This document shows positions 15,425 through 24,418 of a stretch of 64,000 nucleotides of DNA, piece by piece. Source of the stretch: Pseudonocardia sp. TRM90224 (lineage in GTDB: Bacteria > Actinomycetota > Actinomycetes > Mycobacteriales > Pseudonocardiaceae); the NCBI RefSeq assembly GCF_021245725.1, contig NZ_JAJGSX010000024.1, forward strand, positions 62,001 to 126,000, read 5' to 3'. How positions within the stretch are numbered: the first letter of the stretch is position 1; the number at the start of each line of letters is the position of its first letter. Position numbers and translations under genes: made by a program. The notes under the pieces were generated by a model. It was given only the letters and a program-made list of their open reading frames with translations. It did not search any database and was not told where the DNA came from.

Positions 15425-15450
15425 ATCGTTGTTGCACTAGTGCGACGATG
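15425..15450. promoter_or_regulatory. Palindrome just upstream of cbs
   Basis: GCACTAGTGC (15434-15443) is a perfect palindrome inside a longer imperfect one (ATCGT...ACGAT), ending 6 bp before the cbs start. Its position over the ribosome site suggests an operator or a small mRNA hairpin. No regulator is identified. Confidence 0.35.
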
Positions 15451-15455
15451 TGCCT

Positions 15456-16826
15456 ATGCGTTATGTCGAACACGTCGCCGACCTGGTCGGGAACACCCCG
15501 CTCGTCCGGCTCGGCGCGGTCGCCGACGGGATCGTGGCCCCCGTTCTCGCCAAGGTCGAGTACTTCAACCCTGGTGGCAGCGTCAAGGACCGCATCGCAC
15601 TGCGGATGATCGAGGCAGCCGAATCGTCGGGTGAACTGCGCCCCGGCGGCACGATCGTCGAGCCGACTTCCGGCAACACCGGCGTCGGATTGGCGATGTT
15701 CGCCCAGCGCAAGGGCTACCGCTGCGTCTTCGTCTGCCCCGACAAGGTGAGCGAGGACAAGCGCAACGTCCTGCGTGCCTACGGCGCCGAGGTCGTGGTC
15801 TGCCCGACCGCCGTGGACCCCGACCACCCCGATTCGTACTACCGCACGTCCGACCGGCTGGTGAACGAGATCGAGGGCGCCTGGAAGCCCAACCAGTACG
15901 CCAACGTGCAGAACCCCGAATCGCACTACCTCGGCACCGGCCCCGAGATCTGGGAGCAGACCGAAGGGCGCATCACGCACTTCGTGGCGGGCATCGGCAC
16001 CGGCGGCACGATCAGCGGTACGGGTCGTTACCTGAAGGAGATCTCCGGCGGCAAGGTGCAGGTGATCGGCGCCGACCCGGTCGGCTCGGTGTACAGCGGC
16101 GGCAACGGGCGGCCCTACCTGGTCGAAGGTGTGGGCGAGGACTTCTGGCCCACAACCTTCGACAAGGACATCTGCGACCGGGTTGTAGCCGTCTCCGACG
16201 CCGACTCGTTCCACATGACGCGCCGGCTCGCCCGCGAGGAGGCGCTGCTGGTCGGCGGCTCGTGCGGGATGGCGGCCGAGGCCGCGCTGCGTGTCGCGCG
16301 CGAGCTGCCGGCCGAGGCGGTCGTGGTCGTGCTGCTGCCCGACGGCGGGCGCGGCTACCTCGGCAAGGTCTTCAACGACGCCTGGATGGCCGGCTACGGC
16401 TTCATGCCGCCGACGCAGGGCGCGACGGTCGGGGACGTGCTGCGGCGCAAGGACGGCTCCATGCCCGACCTCGTGCACGCCCACCCGAACGAGACGGTCG
16501 CCGACGCCGTGCATTACCTGCGCGAGTTCCACGTCTCGCAGATGCCCGTCGTGCGCGCCGAGCCGCCGGTGATGGCCGCCGAGGTGGCCGGGTCGGTCGT
16601 CGAGCGCGATCTGCTCGACGCGCTGTTCACCGGCCGCGCGCAGCTGTCGGACCGGCTGGAGACGCACATGTCCAAGCCGCTGCCGACGATCGGGGCGGGC
16701 GAGGCGCTCGAGACCGCGATGGCCGCGTTCGCCGACGCCGACGCCGCTCTCGTGCTGGTCGACGGCAAGCCCGCCGGGGTGGTCACCCGCTCCGACGTGC
16801 TCGCCTTCATCGGTTCGGGTGGCTGA
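15456..16826 (+). CDS. cbs: Cystathionine beta-synthase
   Basis: 456 aa. The N-terminal about 310 residues are a fold-type II PLP enzyme: GSVKDR with the Schiff-base Lys44, TSGNTGVGLA, and the GTGGTISG phosphate-binding loop. Two CBS domains follow (residues about 335-455), the usual regulatory pair. It condenses serine with homocysteine to cystathionine, the first step of reverse transsulfuration, supplying Cys for mycothiol. ATG 15456 (MRYVEH) matches orthologs such as Rv1077. It is 33 bp upstream of metB on the same strand, so an operon is likely. Confidence 0.95.
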   Translation: MRYVEHVADLVGNTPLVRLGAVADGIVAPVLAKVEYFNPGGSVKDRIALRMIEAAESSGELRPGGTIVEPTSGNTGVGLAMFAQRKGYRCVFVCPDKVSEDKRNVLRAYGAEVVVCPTAVDPDHPDSYYRTSDRLVNEIEGAWKPNQYANVQNPESHYLGTGPEIWEQTEGRITHFVAGIGTGGTISGTGRYLKEISGGKVQVIGADPVGSVYSGGNGRPYLVEGVGEDFWPTTFDKDICDRVVAVSDADSFHMTRRLAREEALLVGGSCGMAAEAALRVARELPAEAVVVVLLPDGGRGYLGKVFNDAWMAGYGFMPPTQGATVGDVLRRKDGSMPDLVHAHPNETVADAVHYLREFHVSQMPVVRAEPPVMAAEVAGSVVERDLLDALFTGRAQLSDRLETHMSKPLPTIGAGEALETAMAAFADADAALVLVDGKPAGVVTRSDVLAFIGSGG

Positions 16827-16859
16827 AAGCCGCGAAGCGGACGCGCGTAGCGTGGCGTC

Positions 16860-18011
16860 ATGCGCGGCTTTTCCACGAACGCCATCCACGCCGGTCAGGA
16901 GCCTGATCCGAGCACGGGAGCGGTGATCGTCCCGATCCACGCGTCCTCGACGTTCGCTCAGGACGGGGTCGGTGGGCTCCGCGCGGGGTACGAGTACTCC
17001 CGCAGCGCGAACCCGACGCGCACCGCCTTGCAGGAGTGCCTGGCCGCGCTGGAAGGCGGCCGCCACGGCGTCGCGTTCGGCTCCGGCATGGGCGCCTCCG
17101 ACGTGCTGCTGCGGGTGCTGCTCAAGCCCGGCGACCACATCGTGATCCCGCACGACGCGTACGGCGGCACGTTCCGGCTCGTCGACAAGGTGCTGACCGG
17201 CTGGGGCATCGAGTACACGCCCGTCGACCTCGGCGACGTCGACGCGCTGCGCGCGGCCGTCCGGCCGACGACCCGCGTGATCTGGTGCGAGACGCCGACC
17301 AACCCGCTGCTCGGCATCGCCGACATCGCGGCGCTCGCCGACGTCGCGCGCACCGCGCAGGCGCGGCTCGTCGTCGACAACACGTTCGCCTCGCCGTACC
17401 TGCAGAACCCGCTCGCGCTCGGCGCCGACGTGGTGCTGCACTCGACCACGAAGTACGTCGGCGGCCACTCCGACGTCGTCGGCGGCGCGCTGGTGACCAG
17501 CGACGACGAGCTGGCCGACAAGATCCGGTTCACGCAGAACTCCGTCGGCTCCGTGCCCGGCCCGTTCGACGCGTGGCTCACCCTGCGCGGCGCGAAGACC
17601 CTCGCCGTGCGGATGGAGCGCCACAGCGACAACGCCGAGCGCATCGCGGAGCTGCTCGTCGGGCACCGCAACGTCGAGAAGGTGTACTACCCGGGCCTGC
17701 CGGAGCACACCGGCCACGACGTCGCGGCGAAGCAAATGCGCCGGTTCGGCGGCATGGTCTCGTTCACCGTCACCGGCGGGAGCGCCGCGGCGCTCGCCGT
17801 CTGCGCCGCGACCGAGCTGTTCACGCTCGCCGAGTCGCTCGGCGGCGTCGAGTCGCTCATCGAGCACCCGGCGGCCATGACGCACGCCTCCGTCGCGGGT
17901 TCGGTGTTGGAGGTGCCCGACAACCTCGTCCGCCTCTCGGTGGGCATCGAGGACGTCGAGGACCTCGCCGACGACCTGCGCGCCGCACTCGACGGCCTGC
18001 GCTCGCCCTAG
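16860..18011 (+). CDS. metB: Cystathionine gamma-synthase/gamma-lyase
   Basis: 383 aa fold-type I Cys/Met-metabolism PLP enzyme. The PLP Lys198 is in STTKYVGGHSD, with VDNTFASPYLQNPL and SVGIEDVEDL also characteristic. It forms cystathionine from activated homoserine or cleaves it to cysteine; sequence alone does not settle the direction, and the pairing with cbs fits reverse transsulfuration. Synteny matches Rv1079 (metB), though the intervening pra (Rv1078) gene of mycobacteria is absent here. The family A hairpin A1 follows the stop. Confidence 0.92.
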   Translation: MRGFSTNAIHAGQEPDPSTGAVIVPIHASSTFAQDGVGGLRAGYEYSRSANPTRTALQECLAALEGGRHGVAFGSGMGASDVLLRVLLKPGDHIVIPHDAYGGTFRLVDKVLTGWGIEYTPVDLGDVDALRAAVRPTTRVIWCETPTNPLLGIADIAALADVARTAQARLVVDNTFASPYLQNPLALGADVVLHSTTKYVGGHSDVVGGALVTSDDELADKIRFTQNSVGSVPGPFDAWLTLRGAKTLAVRMERHSDNAERIAELLVGHRNVEKVYYPGLPEHTGHDVAAKQMRRFGGMVSFTVTGGSAAALAVCAATELFTLAESLGGVESLIEHPAAMTHASVAGSVLEVPDNLVRLSVGIEDVEDLADDLRAALDGLRSP

Positions 18012-18021
18012 GAGTTAGTTC

Positions 18022-18079
18022 CCCACCGTTTTGCCAACCTGCACGCCGTTCTGCCTGTGTAGGTTGGCAAAACGGTGGG
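18022..18079. repeat. Family A palindrome, copy A1
   Basis: Arms CCCACCGTTTTGCCAACCT (18022-18040) and its perfect complement at 18061-18079 with a 20-nt loop. It lies between the stops of convergent metB and the AraC-type gene and could end both transcripts, but there is no T-run. Confidence 0.9.
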
Positions 18080-18084
18080 CAGGT

Positions 18085-18909
18085 TCAGCGTTTGGCCGGG
18101 CGGCGGGTGACCGGTGGCGTCCACCGCGAGGAACGCTTCCTCGCCACGGTGCCCGGTGTGGTCCCGGTGAACGCCTGCACGTCCCGGTGCAGGTGGGACT
18201 GGTCGAAGTAGCCGGTATCGGCCGCTACGCGCGCGGGCCCGCGGCCGGCGGCCAGCCAGTGGGCCGCGTGGTGGAACCGGACCAGCTTCGCAGCACGACG
18301 TGGGCTCAGCCCGATGTGCGACCGGAACCGCGTCCACAGGTGTTGGCGGCTCCAGCCGATCTGCGCGGCCAGCTCCTCCGCTCGGACGCGACCGCCGCTG
18401 TGGACGATCCGGTCCCACGCGACGGCCACCTCGCCAGGCATGGACCGGCCGGCGGCGACCCTCCGCGAGACCAGGTCCTCCACCAGGTGGAACCGGTCCG
18501 GCCACGAGCGTGTCTCGCTCAACCGCTCCTGGAGCCGGGCCGCTCCCCGGCCCCACAGGTCGTCGAGCGCGATGACCGCGCCCTCGAGCTCGGTCGGCGG
18601 AACGCCCAGCACCGCGTGGGCGAGCAGCGGGGAGAGGCGCACCTGCAGCGCCTCGAGGTCGAGGCAGCCCACCCGCAGCTCCTGGAACGCCAGCCCGGCG
18701 AGGATGCTGCCCTGTTGGCGGCCCGCGGGACCGTCGACGATCACAGTGCCCGGGTCGAGGTCGAAGACGACGGTCACCGCCGGGTGGGGGATCGCCTGCA
18801 TCGCGAGCGGCTGCGAGCCGTGGTGGCTGAACCCCGCCATGCTCAGGCCCTTGATCCGGCCGGGCCCTGCCGGCGTCACGACCTCCGGGAGGAGGCGGGG
18901 CAGCCGCAT
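18085..18909 (-). CDS. AraC-family transcriptional regulator
   Basis: 274 aa. A divergent N-terminal sensor domain is followed by the AraC double HTH from about residue 165 to 265: AEELAAQIGWSRQHLWTRFRSH is the first and ARVAADTGYFDQSHLHRDVQAFTG the second, well conserved. Promoters of this gene and the alpha/beta hydrolase point away from each other across 62 bp, so the hydrolase is a likely target. Ligand unknown. Confidence 0.88.
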   Translation of the reverse strand: MRLPRLLPEVVTPAGPGRIKGLSMAGFSHHGSQPLAMQAIPHPAVTVVFDLDPGTVIVDGPAGRQQGSILAGLAFQELRVGCLDLEALQVRLSPLLAHAVLGVPPTELEGAVIALDDLWGRGAARLQERLSETRSWPDRFHLVEDLVSRRVAAGRSMPGEVAVAWDRIVHSGGRVRAEELAAQIGWSRQHLWTRFRSHIGLSPRRAAKLVRFHHAAHWLAAGRGPARVAADTGYFDQSHLHRDVQAFTGTTPGTVARKRSSRWTPPVTRRPAKR

Positions 18910-18971
18910 GACCTCATGCTACGGCGACATTCGTCCAATACCGGGCGGTCGGGTTCCTCGACGGTGAGGGC

Positions 18972-19922
18972 ATGTGCAGGAATCCTCAGGGCCGCACCGG
19001 CTCACGACGCCGCCGGTTGATCGTGGTGGCCGTCCCGGTCGCCGTCGCCGTGCTGCTCACTCTGAACACCGTGCTGGTCGACCGGCAGGCCGCACCGGCC
19101 GGGGCGCCGGGCCTCACCGTCGACGGCGAGCAGATCCACGTCACGCAGGACGGTCCGGTCGACGCGCCCGCGCTCGTCCTGCTCCACGGATTCAGCGCGT
19201 CCGGCCGGTCGTGGGACCGCATCGTCCCCAGCCTCGCCGCGCGCCACCGCGTGATCCGGATCGACCTGCTCGGGCACGGCAGCTCGGCGAAGCCGACCGG
19301 CGACGGGTACGAGATCGGCGACCAGGCGCACCGGGTCGCCGCGGTGCTGGACCAACTGGGCGTCGACCGAGCGGTGGTGGCCGGCCATTCCACCGGCGGA
19401 TCGGTCGCTACCGCCCTCGCCGAGCTGCGTGGCGACCTGGTGGCCGCGATCGTGCTGGTGAACACCGGCCCGAACCTCGATGCTTTCATCCCGCAGGGAG
19501 CCGTCAACCAGCTGCTGACCACACCCGTCGTCGGGCAGCTGCTGTGGCGGTTCCGCACTGAATCGCTGGTCCGGCAGGCAGCCGCCAACGCCGTCACCCG
19601 CGACGACGTCGAAATCCCCCAGTCGGTCGTCGACGACGTGCTCGGGCTGACCTACCACGCTTTTGTCGCCACGGACCAGGCCGCCCGCAGCTACCTGCGG
19701 CAACGTCCCCTGCCCGAGCGGCTCGCCGCGCTCGGGAAGCCACTGCTGGTGCTTTTCGGCGACGCGGACCGGCGGTGGCGCTCGTCGTCCGCCGAGGACT
19801 ACCGCGTCGTCGCCGGCGTCCAGGTGGAGATGCTGCCCGGCGTCGGGCACTCGCCGCCGATCGAGGATCCGCAGCGGACCGCCGACCTGCTGCTCGACTT
19901 CGCCGACCGCTACGAGGCCTAG
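18972..19922 (+). CDS. Membrane-anchored or secreted alpha/beta hydrolase
   Basis: 316 aa. A basic N-terminus and one hydrophobic segment (LIVVAVPVAVAVLLTLNTVLV) suggest a signal anchor. The hydrolase part has the oxyanion loop HGFSASGRSW, nucleophile elbow GHSTGG, an Asp in FGDADRRW and the catalytic His in GVGHSPP, so it is probably active. ATG 18972 follows GTGAGGG. Substrate unknown. It is divergent from the AraC gene; its stop overlaps the broken GNAT gene on the other strand by 4 bp. Confidence 0.85.
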   Translation: MCRNPQGRTGSRRRRLIVVAVPVAVAVLLTLNTVLVDRQAAPAGAPGLTVDGEQIHVTQDGPVDAPALVLLHGFSASGRSWDRIVPSLAARHRVIRIDLLGHGSSAKPTGDGYEIGDQAHRVAAVLDQLGVDRAVVAGHSTGGSVATALAELRGDLVAAIVLVNTGPNLDAFIPQGAVNQLLTTPVVGQLLWRFRTESLVRQAAANAVTRDDVEIPQSVVDDVLGLTYHAFVATDQAARSYLRQRPLPERLAALGKPLLVLFGDADRRWRSSSAEDYRVVAGVQVEMLPGVGHSPPIEDPQRTADLLLDFADRYEA

Positions 19923-20453
19923 GCCGGCCGGTCGATCCGGTAGATGTAGTGCAGCGGCTCGTCGATCGGGTTGTCCGGCTCGAGGTCGCCCTCGGCCACC
20001 CGCGTCATGCCGGCCTTCTCCAGCGCCCGCCACGACGGCCGGTTCGCGGCGACGACCGCCACCAGCACGGCAGGCGCGTCCGGGTACTCCAGCCACGTCT
20101 TCTCGACCATCGAACGGATCATCTCGGGCCCGCGGCCGCGGCCGACCTGGTCGGGATCGCCGATGAGGTAGTCGAGCGTCATCGCGCCGGCCGGGACGGG
20201 TGTATGTGTAGCGAAGTCCTCGACGTTCTCTGGGTAGTCGGCCACCGCGGAACGCTGCATCAGCCCGAACGGCGTGCCGTCGAGCATCGCGATCCAGTCC
20301 TGGTTCGGCTCCTCGCCGCGCGCCGACGGGCCGAAGTCGCGCGACCGCCGCCTCCGACGTCTCGTGGTTCCACCAGCGGGCGACGTACTCCTGCTGGAGC
20401 CACGCGCGCACCAACGGGAAGTCGGCGGGTGCCAGCCGCCGCCAGGTGATCAA
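19919..20453 (-). pseudogene. GNAT acetyltransferase (aminoglycoside 6'-N-acetyltransferase-like), frameshifted
   Basis: The N-terminus (MITWRRLAPADFPLVRAWL, then ARWWNHETSEAAVAR, TTG start at 20453) is in one frame. The rest (DFGPSARGEEPNQDWI, then MLDGTPFGLMQRSAVADYPE to IYRIDRPA) is in another. The shift is near 20335-20360, in a GCG-rich run (GTCGCGCG), and equals +1 or -2 nt. Joined, it would be a roughly 178-aa protein of the AAC(6')/GNAT family with the acetyl-CoA loop GRGRGPEMI. It may be a real inactivation or a sequencing error. A restart at GTG/ATG inside could make only a truncated domain. Confidence 0.7.
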
Positions 20454-20462
20454 GGCCTAGCC

Positions 20463-20696
20463 CTAGCCCTTGTTGGGAGCGCCGGGGTCGACGGTCGGGG
20501 TGGGCGGCACCGGGTCGGTCACGACGATGTCGCCGGCCGCGATGCAGCCGCCGACCAGCTCGTAGTGGTCGCCGCGCAGCTCGTACCGGCCTGGATCGTC
20601 ACAGCCCGCCCGCTCCACGGTGACGACGGCGACGGCGGCGAGCGCGCCCGCAACAACGAGCGGCGCGAGCGCCCGCAGCTGTGTCAGCCGTGACAT
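20463..20696 (-). CDS. Small single-span membrane or secreted protein
   Basis: 77 aa. A hydrophobic segment (ALAPLVVAGALAAVAVVTV) near residues 9-27 is followed by a short extracytoplasmic domain with two Cys (GCDD, GGCIAAGD) that could pair, and a Pro-rich tail. ATG 20696 has GGGGAGG 9 nt upstream. It is 9 bp upstream of the GNAT pseudogene on the same strand. No family recognised. Confidence 0.6.
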   Translation of the reverse strand: MSRLTQLRALAPLVVAGALAAVAVVTVERAGCDDPGRYELRGDHYELVGGCIAAGDIVVTDPVPPTPTVDPGAPNKG

Positions 20697-20811
20697 CGAA
20701 AGAAACCTCCCCGAGCAACAGCCACCCCGCACACACCACGGCATGGCCGTCATACCTCACCGAGATTACCGGTGGCCGGTCTCGCGCTGCATCGGGTGCG
20801 AGGATGCGCCC

Positions 20812-22053
20812 ATGACCGCCCAGCACGTCGCCGTTCCCCCGGTCGGGATCGACGATATCCGCGCTGCCCGCGAACTGCTTGCCGGCGTGGTGACGACGAC
20901 CCCTGTGGCCGGCGCCGGCGCACTCTCGCAGCTGTGCGGTGGGCCGGTGCACCTCAAGTGCGAGAACCTGCAGCGCACCGGCTCGTTCAAGATCCGCGGC
21001 GCGTACACGCGCATCGCCCGGCTCAGCGACGACGAGCGGGCGCGCGGGGTCGTCGCGGCGAGCGCCGGCAACCACGCCCAAGGTGTTGCGCTGGCGGCGC
21101 GCATGCTCGGCACCGCGGCGACCGTCTTCATGCCCGAGCGGGCCGCGTTGCCGAAAGTGGGCGCGACCCGCGGCTACGGCGCCGAGGTCCACCTGGTCGG
21201 GGAGACCGTCGAGGGCAGCATCGCCGCGGCGCAGGACTTCTCCGCGCGCACGGGCGCCGTGCTCGTGCACCCGTTCGACCACCCCGACGTGATCGCCGGG
21301 CAGGGCACCGTCGGGCTGGAGATACTGGAACAGGTGCCGGACGTGCGCACCGTGCTGGTCTGCACCGGGGGCGGCGGCCTGCTCGGCGGGGTCGCGGCCG
21401 CGGTCAAGGCGCTCCGGCCGGACGTCGCCGTCGTCGGCGTGCAGGCCGCCGGCGCCGCCGCGTGGCCGCCCTCGCTGGCCGCCGGCGCGCCGCAGACGTT
21501 GGCGTCCATGCGCACGATCGCCGACGGCATCGCGGTCGGCCGTCCGGGCGACATCACGTTTCCGCAGGTAGCGGCGCTGGTCGACGACATGCTGACCGTC
21601 GACGAGGACGCGCTCTCGCGCGCGCTGCTGCATTGCCTCGAACGCACGAAGCTGCTCGTCGAACCGGCCGGCGTGGCGGCGGTCGCCGCGTTGCTGGAGC
21701 ACCCCCGGCGCTTCCCGACCCCGGCGGTGGCGGTGCTGTCGGGCGGCAACGTCGACCCGCTCGTGCTCGTGCACGTGATCCAGCACGGCATGGCGGCCGC
21801 GGCGCGCTACCTCTCGCTGCGGCTACGGGTCGCCGATCACCCCGGCGCGCTCGCGGAGCTGCTCGGGCTGATCGGGTCGCACGGCGCCAACGTGCTGGAC
21901 GTCGCGCACTCCCGGATCACGGGCGCGCTCCCGCTCGGTGATGTCGAGGTGAACGTGACGCTGGAGACACGCGGCCCGGAGCACTGCGCCACGCTGGTCG
22001 ACGCGCTGCGCGCCGCCGGCCACACCGTGGACGGTGCGGCCGGCGGGCGGTGA
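20812..22053 (+). CDS. ilvA: Threonine ammonia-lyase with ACT domain
   Basis: 413 aa. Fold-type II PLP enzyme with Schiff-base Lys60 in GSFKIRGA, SAGNHAQGVALAA, and the glycine loop CTGGGGLLGG. A C-terminal ACT-like domain (about residues 335-410) starts near LSLRLRVADHPGALAELL. It deaminates threonine to 2-oxobutyrate for isoleucine synthesis, or in catabolism; this length with a single ACT domain matches the TdcB/short IlvA group. ATG 20812 is the best start; nothing upstream is conserved. It sits alone and convergent with greA. Confidence 0.92.
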   Translation: MTAQHVAVPPVGIDDIRAARELLAGVVTTTPVAGAGALSQLCGGPVHLKCENLQRTGSFKIRGAYTRIARLSDDERARGVVAASAGNHAQGVALAARMLGTAATVFMPERAALPKVGATRGYGAEVHLVGETVEGSIAAAQDFSARTGAVLVHPFDHPDVIAGQGTVGLEILEQVPDVRTVLVCTGGGGLLGGVAAAVKALRPDVAVVGVQAAGAAAWPPSLAAGAPQTLASMRTIADGIAVGRPGDITFPQVAALVDDMLTVDEDALSRALLHCLERTKLLVEPAGVAAVAALLEHPRRFPTPAVAVLSGGNVDPLVLVHVIQHGMAAAARYLSLRLRVADHPGALAELLGLIGSHGANVLDVAHSRITGALPLGDVEVNVTLETRGPEHCATLVDALRAAGHTVDGAAGGR

Positions 22054-22074
22054 AGGAGGTGAAGGGGTGCGCTA

Positions 22075-22566
22075 TCAGCCGCGATAGGGCTCGGCGGAGA
22101 CGAGCTCGACCTGCATGCTGCCGCCGTCGGGCAGCGGGTACTCGCGGGACTCGCCGACCCGCGCGCCCATCAGGGCCGCGCCGAGGGGTGAGTTCGGCGA
22201 GATGACCTGGAGGTCGCCGTGGCTGCCCTCCTCGCGGGAGCCCAGCAGCACGGTCTCGGTGTCCTCGTCGTCGTAGCGGATCTTCAGCACCATGCCGGGG
22301 GCTGCGGTGTCGGCCGTGCTGGGGGCGGTGCCGACCTGCGCGGTGCGCAGCAGCTCCTGCAGCTGGCGGATGCGCCCTTCCTGCTGGCCCTGTTCCTCAC
22401 GGGCGGCGTGGTAGCCGCCGTTCTCCTTGAGGTCGCCCTCTTCCCGGCGCGCGTTGATCTCGGCAGCGATGACGGGGCGGTTCGCAATCAGCTCGTCCAG
22501 TTCGCCCTTGAGCCGGTCGTAGGCCTCCTGGGTCAACCAGGTCACCTGCGTGTCCGTCACGGTCAT
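22075..22566 (-). CDS. greA: Transcription elongation factor GreA
   Basis: 163 aa. N-terminal coiled-coil with LTQEAYDRLKGELDEL and the tip motif EGDLKENGGYHAAREEQ holding the acidic residues that stimulate RNA cleavage by polymerase; C-terminal FKBP-like domain with SPLGAALMGARVGE. It rescues backtracked RNA polymerase. ATG 22566 has GGAGGAG upstream. Position between metB and mca matches Rv1080c. Confidence 0.96.
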   Translation of the reverse strand: MTVTDTQVTWLTQEAYDRLKGELDELIANRPVIAAEINARREEGDLKENGGYHAAREEQGQQEGRIRQLQELLRTAQVGTAPSTADTAAPGMVLKIRYDDEDTETVLLGSREEGSHGDLQVISPNSPLGAALMGARVGESREYPLPDGGSMQVELVSAEPYRG

Positions 22567-23052
22567 CACTCCTCCAGCCTGTACAGGTCCATGCGGCCGT
22601 GGGCCATTCACGCCCACGACGGATCGCCCACCGTGGGCGACCCCGATCTCGTAGGCGCACAGCCCCGAGTAAGGAAAAACACGACCCGCCTGCGGGCCGT
22701 GTACAGCTCACGGTAACACGTTGTCGGCCGCTCGTCGCAGCCTTATCGACGAACGGTCGGCACCTTCAAAGAGTTCCCGAGGGGCATATCCGCCCTGGTC
22801 ACACGCTTGCAAGCGCAAATGCGCGTGCATCTGCAAACCGCGCTCGCCGTTGGTCGACCGCTCACCGTAGCGATTGACCTGCGTCTTCGCTAATTGGTTC
22901 GGCCAACCGGGTAAGTGTACGGAGAGCACTTCTCGGATACTTTCCACGGGCGTGGCGCACCGTCACGGGAAGGAAGCCGGCACCGGTAGCGTTGTGCCCT
23001 CTGGTAACACCGGATGGAGCACCGTCAGCCTGGAAGGACCCCCGCCGCCGCC
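22567..23052. other. Intergenic region between greA and mca
   Basis: 486 bp separating divergent greA and mca, with less extreme GC than the flanking genes. A hairpin TCGCCCA-ccg-TGGGCGA is at 22624-22640, in the greA leader. No convincing gene was found; a Rv1081c-like membrane protein, expected here by synteny with mycobacteria, is absent. Promoters for both genes must lie here. Confidence 0.5.
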
Positions 23053-23964
23053 ATGTCCCACGATCCACGGCACCCCGAACCCCTTCGGCTCATGACGGTG
23101 CACGCACACCCCGACGACGAGTCGAGCAAGGGCGCGGCCACCACCGCCAAGTACGTCGCCGACGGCCATGAGGTCATGGTGGTGACGTGCACCGGCGGCG
23201 AGGCCGGCAGCATCCTCAACCCCGCGATGGACCGCCCCGAGATCATCGCCGACATCCCCAACGTGCGGCGCAAGGAGATGGCCCGTGCGGCCGAGATCCT
23301 CGGCGTCGAACACCGCTGGCTGGGCTTCGTCGACTCGGGCCTGCCCGAGGGCGACCCGAAGCCCCCGCTCCCCGAGGGCTGCTTCGCGCTGGTCGACCTC
23401 GAGGAGGCGACCGCCCCGCTGGTGAAGCTGATCCGCGAATTCCGCCCGCACGTGTTCGTCACGTACGACGAGAACGGCGGCTATCCGCATCCCGACCACA
23501 TCAAGTGCCACGAGATCTCGATGGCCGCTTTCGACGCGGCCGGCGATCCCGACAGGTTCCCCGGAACGGGCGACCCGTGGCAGCCCCTGAAGTTGTACTA
23601 CTCGCACGGCTTCTCGAAGGCCCGGCTCGTCGCGTTCGACAAGGCGCTGACCGAGCGCGGCATCGAGTCGCCGTACAAGGAGTGGCTGGACAACTGGCCG
23701 GCCGACCGGCCCGACCCGGGCGACCGCGTCACCACCCGCGTCGAGTGCGCCGACTACTTCGACGTCCGCGACAAGGCGCTGCTCGCCCACGAGACCCAGA
23801 TCGACCCCACGAGCCGGTGGTTCTTCGTGCCGACCGACATCCAGCGCGCCGTCTGGCCGACCGAGGACTACGAGCTCGTCCGCTCCTTCGTCGACGGCCC
23901 GAAGCCGGAGGACGACCTCTTCGCCGGCATCGACGCGCGGGTGGCGGTCCGCCGGGCAGGCTGA
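23053..23964 (+). CDS. mca: Mycothiol S-conjugate amidase
   Basis: 303 aa LmbE-like zinc hydrolase. It has the zinc motif HAHPDDESSKGA near the start, the second ligand region YPHPDHIKCHE, and TYDENGGYPHP, all diagnostic of Mca rather than the paralog MshB. It cleaves mycothiol conjugates to release mercapturic acids in detoxification, which shows that the host makes mycothiol. ATG 23053 is chosen; an earlier ATG at 23014 lacks conservation. Same position as Rv1082. Confidence 0.95.
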   Translation: MSHDPRHPEPLRLMTVHAHPDDESSKGAATTAKYVADGHEVMVVTCTGGEAGSILNPAMDRPEIIADIPNVRRKEMARAAEILGVEHRWLGFVDSGLPEGDPKPPLPEGCFALVDLEEATAPLVKLIREFRPHVFVTYDENGGYPHPDHIKCHEISMAAFDAAGDPDRFPGTGDPWQPLKLYYSHGFSKARLVAFDKALTERGIESPYKEWLDNWPADRPDPGDRVTTRVECADYFDVRDKALLAHETQIDPTSRWFFVPTDIQRAVWPTEDYELVRSFVDGPKPEDDLFAGIDARVAVRRAG

Positions 23965-24014
23965 CGACTCAGCCGCTAAACAACTCAGCCACCAGAGGCA
24001 CCGGCTCCGCCGGG

Positions 24015-24069
24015 TGCCAGGAAAGCCACTTTCCTGGCACCACACGCCAGGAAAGCCACTTTCCTGGCA
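24015..24069. repeat. Family B double palindrome, copy B3
   Basis: Two palindromes TGCCAGG/CCTGGCA around GAAAGCCACTTTC, the second in the same orientation as the first (unlike B1, B2 and B4, where the two are mirrored). Lies between mca and the small membrane gene, both plus strand. Confidence 0.85.
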
Positions 24070-24125
24070 ACCCCGGTCCCCGCCCTCGCGGCTGGGTGCG
24101 CCCACCTGGGGCGTAACCTGCTGTG

Positions 24126-24395
24126 GTGAGTCCAGCACTGGTCGACGTCGGCGCGCTGCCTGCGAGCACGGTCGCGGTCGTGCTCGCCCAGAACCCCGCT
24201 CCGCCGCCGGGGCAGGGCCCCGAGTTCGGCAAGGCGTCGCCGGTCGCGCTCGTGGTGATCGTCCTGCTCGGCCTCGCGACGGTGTTCCTGATCCGCTCGA
24301 TGTCCAAGCGGATCAAGCGGTTGCCGGCGAGCTTCGACCCTCCGGAGGAGAAGCAGCCGGCCGGCACCGACGATGCCGGTAGCAGCACGTCCTGA
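24126..24395 (+). CDS. Small membrane protein (Rv1083-like)
   Basis: 89 aa with one membrane segment (PVALVVIVLLGLATVFLI, about residues 40-57) followed by a positively charged stretch (RSMSKRIKRLP). The N-terminus has another mildly hydrophobic part. Location between mca and the DUF255 protein matches Rv1083 of M. tuberculosis. GTG 24126 or 24123 are both possible. Function unknown. Confidence 0.7.
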   Translation: MSPALVDVGALPASTVAVVLAQNPAPPPGQGPEFGKASPVALVVIVLLGLATVFLIRSMSKRIKRLPASFDPPEEKQPAGTDDAGSSTS

Positions 24396-24418
24396 GAGAT
24401 CCTGAGAGGGTGGCCGGT

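Noticed and set aside
22567..23052. Small genes in the greA-mca gap
   Set aside because: The short frames there are Arg/Pro-rich, lack ribosome sites and match nothing; Rv1081c-type membrane segments are absent.
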